From the NCBI RefSeq assembly GCF_003049505.1, contig NZ_PYWN01000036.1:20614-84613 (forward strand): a stretch of 64,000 nucleotides of DNA, read 5' to 3'. Of the stretch, positions 59,199 through 64,000 are shown piece by piece. The DNA comes from Metasolibacillus meyeri. Its GTDB lineage: Bacteria > Bacillota > Bacilli > Bacillales_A > Planococcaceae. The notes under the pieces were generated by a model that saw only the letters and a program-made list of their open reading frames with translations, was not told the DNA's origin and ran no database searches. The position numbers were made by a program, and so were the translations under genes. The first letter of the stretch is position 1; each line of letters opens with the position of its first letter.

Positions 59199-60621
59199 AT
59201 ATCGCCTTTTGATAATCCTATATATAAGCGGTGTAGCTTTTTTTCCTCATTTTGTAAAAGCTGAAGAAGCAAAGAAAGAGATTGCATTAATTTATGCGAC
59301 AAGCAGTCAAGAAATAACTGAAGATGTACAAATTCTATATGAGTTACTGAGTGTGTATGCAAATACCGACATACTTGCTGCACAAGATATACAACAGGAG
59401 CTGCTTACATCATATGAGCGAATTGTGCTAGTTAATTTTTATCCAGTGGAATTGCCAAATGAAGCGATACGAGCTTTAAACAACTTTCAAGGACCGGCCG
59501 TTGTAATAGGAGATAGTGCGTTACAGCTCGATCCATTTGCAGGATGGCATGATGGGGAAAAGGTTAAACTACTAATGGTTGGCGAACAGGTGTTGACTAA
59601 TCCATTGTATTGGCAAGCACCACAGCTACCGACGAATGTAGAGGTTATCCAAACGGCTAGCTCCTTTTCTACAGATTATCCATTTATCGTCAAAATACCA
59701 AATAGTAACTGGTCACATATGGCTTTATTTACAAAGGAACTTATATATGAGTGGTCGGTTACTATTAGCCAATTATTACAGCTACCTCAACCAACTAACC
59801 ATGAAGCATTTATCGTACTATCAGATATTAATATGAGGACCAACGTCGACCATTTAGCAAAGTTGGTGACGACTTTAAAGGAACATGAAATACCTGTAAT
59901 ATTAGAAGTAGCTCCATTTGTTGATGAGAATGGAACCCAAATTTATTTAGATAATAATGAAGAGCTTGTTAGCTATTTACAAAAATTACAACAGGAAGAA
60001 GCTGTCTTTATACTAGCATCTTTTACTGAAACAGTGGAAAGAAGTTTGCATTATTTGGTGCGAAACGATATTTACCCGACATTATTGAATGGGGATAGCC
60101 AAATATTTAACCATTTAGTACAGCACCGACCATTTCGAGTTTATCCAAGTGAGCAAAATCAACAGTTCATTTTTCCATATACAGTGCGAACTGAATTGGA
60201 TGGAAGTGATAATCCGCTTTATCGAATGGAGCAAACAATAGAGCAGCTGTTAAAGATACCAGGAGCCATTATAAGTTTTCAGTATCCAAGCTATTTAGAG
60301 CCAGATTATTTAATTGATATTGTTAATTTTATGCAATCACCTAATTTAAAATGGATAAATTTTGGTGAAAAAAATTTTTCGGTGTTGACGAAAAATGTCT
60401 CAATTGCACCAATAGATGAAGAAGGTCGTTTGCATACACAGCTATCCTTTTCGATTTTTGAACGTTTATCGCTATTTTTTGACAACAATCCGTTTGAGTT
60501 TGGCTTATGGATACTCGTTATCACAGTTGGACTATTTGTTGCTCTATTCTTTATTAATACATTAAGATTGCGTATCACTTTGCGTAAAAGATTGTTTGAA
60601 GAGAGGAAATACAATGGCTGA
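59188..60621 (+). CDS. ydaL: YdaL-like exopolysaccharide protein (DUF2334-like)
   Basis: A 477-residue protein with an N-terminal signal/anchor (about 7-24), a long extracellular domain with carbohydrate-deacetylase-like pattern (IVLSDINMRTNVDHLAKLV; IPVILEVAPFVDE), and a C-terminal transmembrane helix (about 440-460) plus basic tail. Matches YdaL, thought to modify or export the polymer. Metal-binding residues of active deacetylases are not clear. Overlaps ydaK by 11 bp. Confidence 0.75.
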   Translation: MSFKYRLLIILYISGVAFFPHFVKAEEAKKEIALIYATSSQEITEDVQILYELLSVYANTDILAAQDIQQELLTSYERIVLVNFYPVELPNEAIRALNNFQGPAVVIGDSALQLDPFAGWHDGEKVKLLMVGEQVLTNPLYWQAPQLPTNVEVIQTASSFSTDYPFIVKIPNSNWSHMALFTKELIYEWSVTISQLLQLPQPTNHEAFIVLSDINMRTNVDHLAKLVTTLKEHEIPVILEVAPFVDENGTQIYLDNNEELVSYLQKLQQEEAVFILASFTETVERSLHYLVRNDIYPTLLNGDSQIFNHLVQHRPFRVYPSEQNQQFIFPYTVRTELDGSDNPLYRMEQTIEQLLKIPGAIISFQYPSYLEPDYLIDIVNFMQSPNLKWINFGEKNFSVLTKNVSIAPIDEEGRLHTQLSFSIFERLSLFFDNNPFEFGLWILVITVGLFVALFFINTLRLRITLRKRLFEERKYNG

Positions 60622-61873
60622 TTTATTATTTTACTGTTCGCTCATTTTGATTTGGGTTATGTTACTGTACCACATGTTTTTAATGCAAGGTGGCTACTTA
60701 CATTTTCGTTCATTTGAAAAGCCGATTGATAAGTGGAGTGAAAAGATGGTCGATGTACCAACGGTGAGTATTTTTATCCCTGCACACAATGAAGCTGTAG
60801 TCATTGAGCAAACTTTGCGTGCGATGTCACGTCTGCATTATCCAAAAGATAAGCTGGAAGTTATCGTAATCAATGATAACTCCTCTGATGATACAGGAAT
60901 CATTGCTAGTAAGTTTGCTGAGAAATTTCCATTTATTCGGGTGATCGAAACGGTAGAGCCGAATAAGGGAAAGGGAAAATCCTCTGCACTCAATTCAGCA
61001 TTAGCTGATTCAGAAAGTGAGATAGTTGTTGTATATGATGCGGATAATACACCTGAACGTATGGCGGTTTGGTATTTAGTGATGGGGCTTGTTAATGATC
61101 CAAAGGCAGCTGCTACAGTAGGTAAGTTTCGCGTTATTAATGCAGATGAAACATGGCTGACACGTTTTATTAATATTGAAACGATTTGCTTTCAATGGAT
61201 GGCGCAAGGTGGACGCTGGAAATGGTTTAATATCGCAACGATTCCAGGGACGAACTTTGCAATTCGGCGTAGTGTATTAGAGGAGTTAGGTGGCTGGGAT
61301 GTGAAGGCATTAGCCGAAGATACGGAGCTGACGATTCGCGTATACAATATGGGCTATCATATTCGCTTTTTCCCAAAAGCCATCACATGGGAGCAAGAGC
61401 CGGAGAATTTAAAAGTTTGGTGGAAACAGCGTACGAGATGGGCGCGCGGTAATCAATATGTTGTATTGAAGTTTTTAACACAATTTATGACGTTGAAACG
61501 TAAAAGTATTATTTTTGATTTGTTCTATTTCTTTTTCACGTATTTCTTATTTTTCTTCGGTGTCATTTTGTCGAATGGTCTTTTTATAACGAATTTATTC
61601 TTTGATATTAATTTAACGATAGGTAATATAGCCATTGTGTTGTGGATACTGGCCTTCTTGCTGTTCTTAGGGGAAGTAATGATTACGTTAAGTATTGAAA
61701 AGACTGAAATGAACAGAAAAAACTTTTTTTACGTTATTTTAATGTACTTTACGTATTCGCAAATGTGGATTGTCTTAGTTGTATGGTCATTGTTTTTAGA
61801 AATTAAGCGAGTTTTTACAGGACAAGAAGTGCAATGGTATAAAACGGAGCGTTTTGCTAAAAAAACGAAATAG
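60614..61873 (+). CDS. ydaM: YdaM-like processive glycosyltransferase family 2
   Basis: A 419-residue polysaccharide synthase of the BcsA/PgaC type. One N-terminal helix, a cytoplasmic GT2 domain (D motifs VINDNSSDD, YDADNTPE, catalytic AEDTELTIR and the QxxRW motif KQRTRWARG), then four to five helices that form the channel. No PilZ domain, so c-di-GMP control is expected to come through the YdaK-like protein. Sugar donor unknown. ATG 60614 after GAGAGGAAA; overlaps ydaL by 8 bp. Confidence 0.88.
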   Translation: MADLLFYCSLILIWVMLLYHMFLMQGGYLHFRSFEKPIDKWSEKMVDVPTVSIFIPAHNEAVVIEQTLRAMSRLHYPKDKLEVIVINDNSSDDTGIIASKFAEKFPFIRVIETVEPNKGKGKSSALNSALADSESEIVVVYDADNTPERMAVWYLVMGLVNDPKAAATVGKFRVINADETWLTRFINIETICFQWMAQGGRWKWFNIATIPGTNFAIRRSVLEELGGWDVKALAEDTELTIRVYNMGYHIRFFPKAITWEQEPENLKVWWKQRTRWARGNQYVVLKFLTQFMTLKRKSIIFDLFYFFFTYFLFFFGVILSNGLFITNLFFDINLTIGNIAIVLWILAFLLFLGEVMITLSIEKTEMNRKNFFYVILMYFTYSQMWIVLVVWSLFLEIKRVFTGQEVQWYKTERFAKKTK

Positions 61874-61888
61874 GAGGTAGTATAAGTA

Positions 61889-63925
61889 GTGAGAAAGATT
61901 ATTTATTTGGTGACGCTAGCAATCGCTTTGTTGTTTTATTCGGAGCAAGTAGTAGCGGCAACGATTGTAGTAGATAAAGAGCGCTTGCAAATCGAGGTGA
62001 ATGAGGCACCGAAAAAGCCACTAGTAACAAGGTCAACTGAATTACAGGGAACGGAAGTATCAAGGGATTTTTATTATACAATAACAGAGGACATTGTTCA
62101 TGATAGAACATATGAAGTAATATTTCATATTCGACACTCAAAGCTATTGATTGATCCATCTTCTTTTACGGTAAAAGTAGATGATAGTGCAGTGAAGACA
62201 ATTCCGCTAAGACAAGATAAATTAAGTCAATCTGTGACTGTCCAATTGTCAAAAGAAGCTTTAACAAAAGGGACACATAAAATTACAGCGAGCTTTTATG
62301 GGATTGTTAAGGAGGGGGTTTGTGTAGCGCCAGGTAATGCAGGAAGCTGGTTACGTATTGATCCTCTTTCTTCTATTTCATTATTTGACAAGGCGGAAAA
62401 GGCTTGGACACTTGCTGATTATCCAAACGCCTTTTTAAGCTATGAAGATAGCCAGACAACATTAATTGTACCAAACCAAGCCTCATTAACGACGATAAAC
62501 CAAGCTTATCAACTTGCAGCTTACTTATCAGAGCATAGTGAGCAAGATGTACGTATCGTTAAAGAATCCGATAGGGAAATAGTTAAAGGCTCAGTAATTG
62601 TAGTAGGAGGACAAGCAGAATTTAGTGAGGCATATATTCTTGATGCACTAAAGGATACCGAGGGAGCAGAAGCGACACTGCGCATTTTGACGTTAGAAAA
62701 CCCAGATAGCACGTATAGTGTACCAGCATTATTTGTAACGGCCAAAGAAATAGATCATTTGCAAAAGGGTGTTACTTTATTAACAACAGAGCATCTATAC
62801 AGTCAATTGGTAGGAGAAGTGTTTCAAGTAAATGACTTGCCCGTGTTAGATGAATTGCAGACATCTGAAATTACATTTGAACAATTTGGCTTTAATACAC
62901 AAACATTATCAAGCCAAGTAGCAAGTACATCAACGTATTATATCGCATTGCCGCAATTACAGTCAGAGCAAGAGGCGGCATTAAAGCTTATACTGAAAAA
63001 ATCTGCTACATTATCTGAGGAAATTGAGCGAGAAACAGAGTTAATCGTCATGATCAATGATGTACCACATGCAGTGGATATACAAAAGCTAAAGGAAACG
63101 TCAACAGATATATACGAGGTAACAATTCCTGTAGCAACAAATACGTTAAATAAAAGTAAGCTGACAGCTATTCAATTTGAGGTGACAGGCTTCCAATTAG
63201 AGGATCCTTGTGAAACGACAAATGAGCGCTATTGGCTATATATTGATGCAGCAAGCTCTCTTACGATACCGAAGCAAGAGGGAGCGTTGACATTTACACT
63301 TATGGATTTCCCTCGTGCCTTTTATCATAATGCATTAATTGTTGTGCCAAATGAGAAGACAGTGAGTGTAGATGAAATGGTTCAACTTTATAAATCGCTC
63401 ATGATTAATGGGCAATCCGCAGAAATAAAATTAGTGCAGGAGCAAGAAATTAACGAAGAGGATCTGCAAAATTATGCGTTGATTTTTGTAGGCGCAGTGG
63501 AGGATTTTTCAATGCTTACTACGCATACAAATAGTATTCTCTACACAGAAGCCGATTTTTTAAAGCAAGGACTGCTGTATCAGGCGATGGCGGATTACGC
63601 ATTTATAACGCGTAGCTTTTGGCAGGAAAATCAGCCCTTCATGCTGTTGCAAGTTGCAGATACACCACCTATGAATGCAAGCTTTTTAGAGCAGCTCCGT
63701 CAAGTCAATCAACCTGTGAATATGGTGATGCTGACAAAGGGAGGTCAGCTGATTACTGGGAAGCAAGAGCAGCAGGCAACGGAAATGAATGAGGTGGAAC
63801 AAAGTAGCATTATATGGCAAGCAATTGCGGTATTTGTACTCTTTGTACTCCTTATTGTAGTCATCATATATGTATTGCTAAAGAGAAGAAAAAAACGCTA
63901 TTTAACAGAAGAGAAAAATGATTAA
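61889..63925 (+). CDS. ydaN: YdaN-like, BcsB-family exopolysaccharide subunit
   Basis: A 678-residue protein with signal peptide (about 1-23), two BcsB-like repeats made of a carbohydrate-binding beta-sandwich and a ferredoxin-like part (RVKDGVCVAPGNAGSWLRID-like EGVCVAPGNAGSWLRIDP near 148; DPCETTNERYWLYID near 440), and a C-terminal transmembrane anchor (about 645-665) with basic end. It guides the nascent polymer out of the membrane synthase. GTG start with AGGAGG. Last gene of the operon. Confidence 0.85.
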   Translation: MRKIIYLVTLAIALLFYSEQVVAATIVVDKERLQIEVNEAPKKPLVTRSTELQGTEVSRDFYYTITEDIVHDRTYEVIFHIRHSKLLIDPSSFTVKVDDSAVKTIPLRQDKLSQSVTVQLSKEALTKGTHKITASFYGIVKEGVCVAPGNAGSWLRIDPLSSISLFDKAEKAWTLADYPNAFLSYEDSQTTLIVPNQASLTTINQAYQLAAYLSEHSEQDVRIVKESDREIVKGSVIVVGGQAEFSEAYILDALKDTEGAEATLRILTLENPDSTYSVPALFVTAKEIDHLQKGVTLLTTEHLYSQLVGEVFQVNDLPVLDELQTSEITFEQFGFNTQTLSSQVASTSTYYIALPQLQSEQEAALKLILKKSATLSEEIERETELIVMINDVPHAVDIQKLKETSTDIYEVTIPVATNTLNKSKLTAIQFEVTGFQLEDPCETTNERYWLYIDAASSLTIPKQEGALTFTLMDFPRAFYHNALIVVPNEKTVSVDEMVQLYKSLMINGQSAEIKLVQEQEINEEDLQNYALIFVGAVEDFSMLTTHTNSILYTEADFLKQGLLYQAMADYAFITRSFWQENQPFMLLQVADTPPMNASFLEQLRQVNQPVNMVMLTKGGQLITGKQEQQATEMNEVEQSSIIWQAIAVFVLFVLLIVVIIYVLLKRRKKRYLTEEKND

Positions 63926-63931
63926 TTAAAC

Positions 63932-63977
63932 AAAAGCTATATGAAAAGGTACATACCTTTTTATATAGCTTTTTTGG
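63932..63977 (+). terminator. Terminator of the exopolysaccharide operon
   Basis: AAAAGCTATAT (63932-63942) pairs with ATATAGCTTTT (63963-63973), with an inner AAAAGGT/ACCTTTT extension of the stem, followed by T's. Confidence 0.88.
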
Positions 63978-64000
63978 TATGTTGTCGCTCCTTTTAGGCT

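Overview
The window is a low-GC Gram-positive chromosome segment. Strong AGGAGG-type ribosome binding sites, frequent TTG/GTG starts and homologues of B. subtilis YdaJKLMN, YczE and SprA-type proteins point to Bacillales, probably a Lysinibacillus- or Solibacillus-like member of the Planococcaceae. The taxon is inferred; no rRNA or tRNA gene lies in the window.

Layout. (1) 1-4017: the 3' end of cutC, a large secreted surface protein with helical repeats, a perfectly periodic 21-bp intergenic repeat, and a small membrane protein. (2) 4184-7009: a type II restriction-modification pair of the Sau3AI type, predicted to recognise GATC. (3) 7208-13640: a seven-gene operon with overlapping or short junctions: ABC importer (binding lipoprotein, two permeases, ATPase), an alkaline-phosphatase-superfamily hydrolase, a DeoR regulator and a PHP phosphoesterase. 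It probably imports and uses a phosphorylated compound. (4) 13746-47694: a complete-looking Mu-type transposable prophage of 33,949 bp. (5) 47750-56738: methyl-accepting chemotaxis protein, MATE exporter, topoisomerase III, SprA-like protein, YbaK deacylase, YczE-like membrane protein, and 2-amino-3-ketobutyrate CoA ligase. (6) 57305-63925: an exopolysaccharide operon with the gene order of B. subtilis ydaJKLMN, including a degenerate GGDEF protein that keeps its RxxD c-di-GMP-binding site.

The prophage ends can be read directly. There is a 5-bp target duplication ATTAT (13741-13745 and 47695-47699), TG...CA termini, and a 29-bp ungapped terminal inverted repeat (23/29 identical) containing TTGCAA. 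TTGCAA recurs at least seven times in the left 400 bp and twice at the right end. The insertion appears to have cut a sigma-A promoter (TTGATT-N17-TAGTAT) of the downstream chemotaxis gene inside its -35 box. The early region has a cI-like repressor, an operator embedded in the early promoter, Ner/XRE regulators, a MuA-like DDE transposase, a MuB-like ATPase, a GemA/gp16-like protein and a Mor-like activator. A dyad with a -10 box but no good -35 box then marks a probable Mor-dependent late promoter. The virion genes are a mosaic: Mu-like small proteins, SPP1-like portal, MuF and scaffold, and a contractile PBSX (Xkd)-like tail.

The most interesting accessory block is 28767-30815. It holds a MuF head protein with an added C-terminal domain that looks like a polymorphic-toxin nuclease, a small acidic gene immediately downstream that is a candidate immunity protein, and an Acb2/Tad1-type cyclic-nucleotide sponge (anti-CBASS). 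Other notable points are a perfect A AAA AAC slippery site just before the stop of the tail assembly chaperone with a 58-codon -1 frame extension, and several autonomous 'moron' genes with their own terminators.
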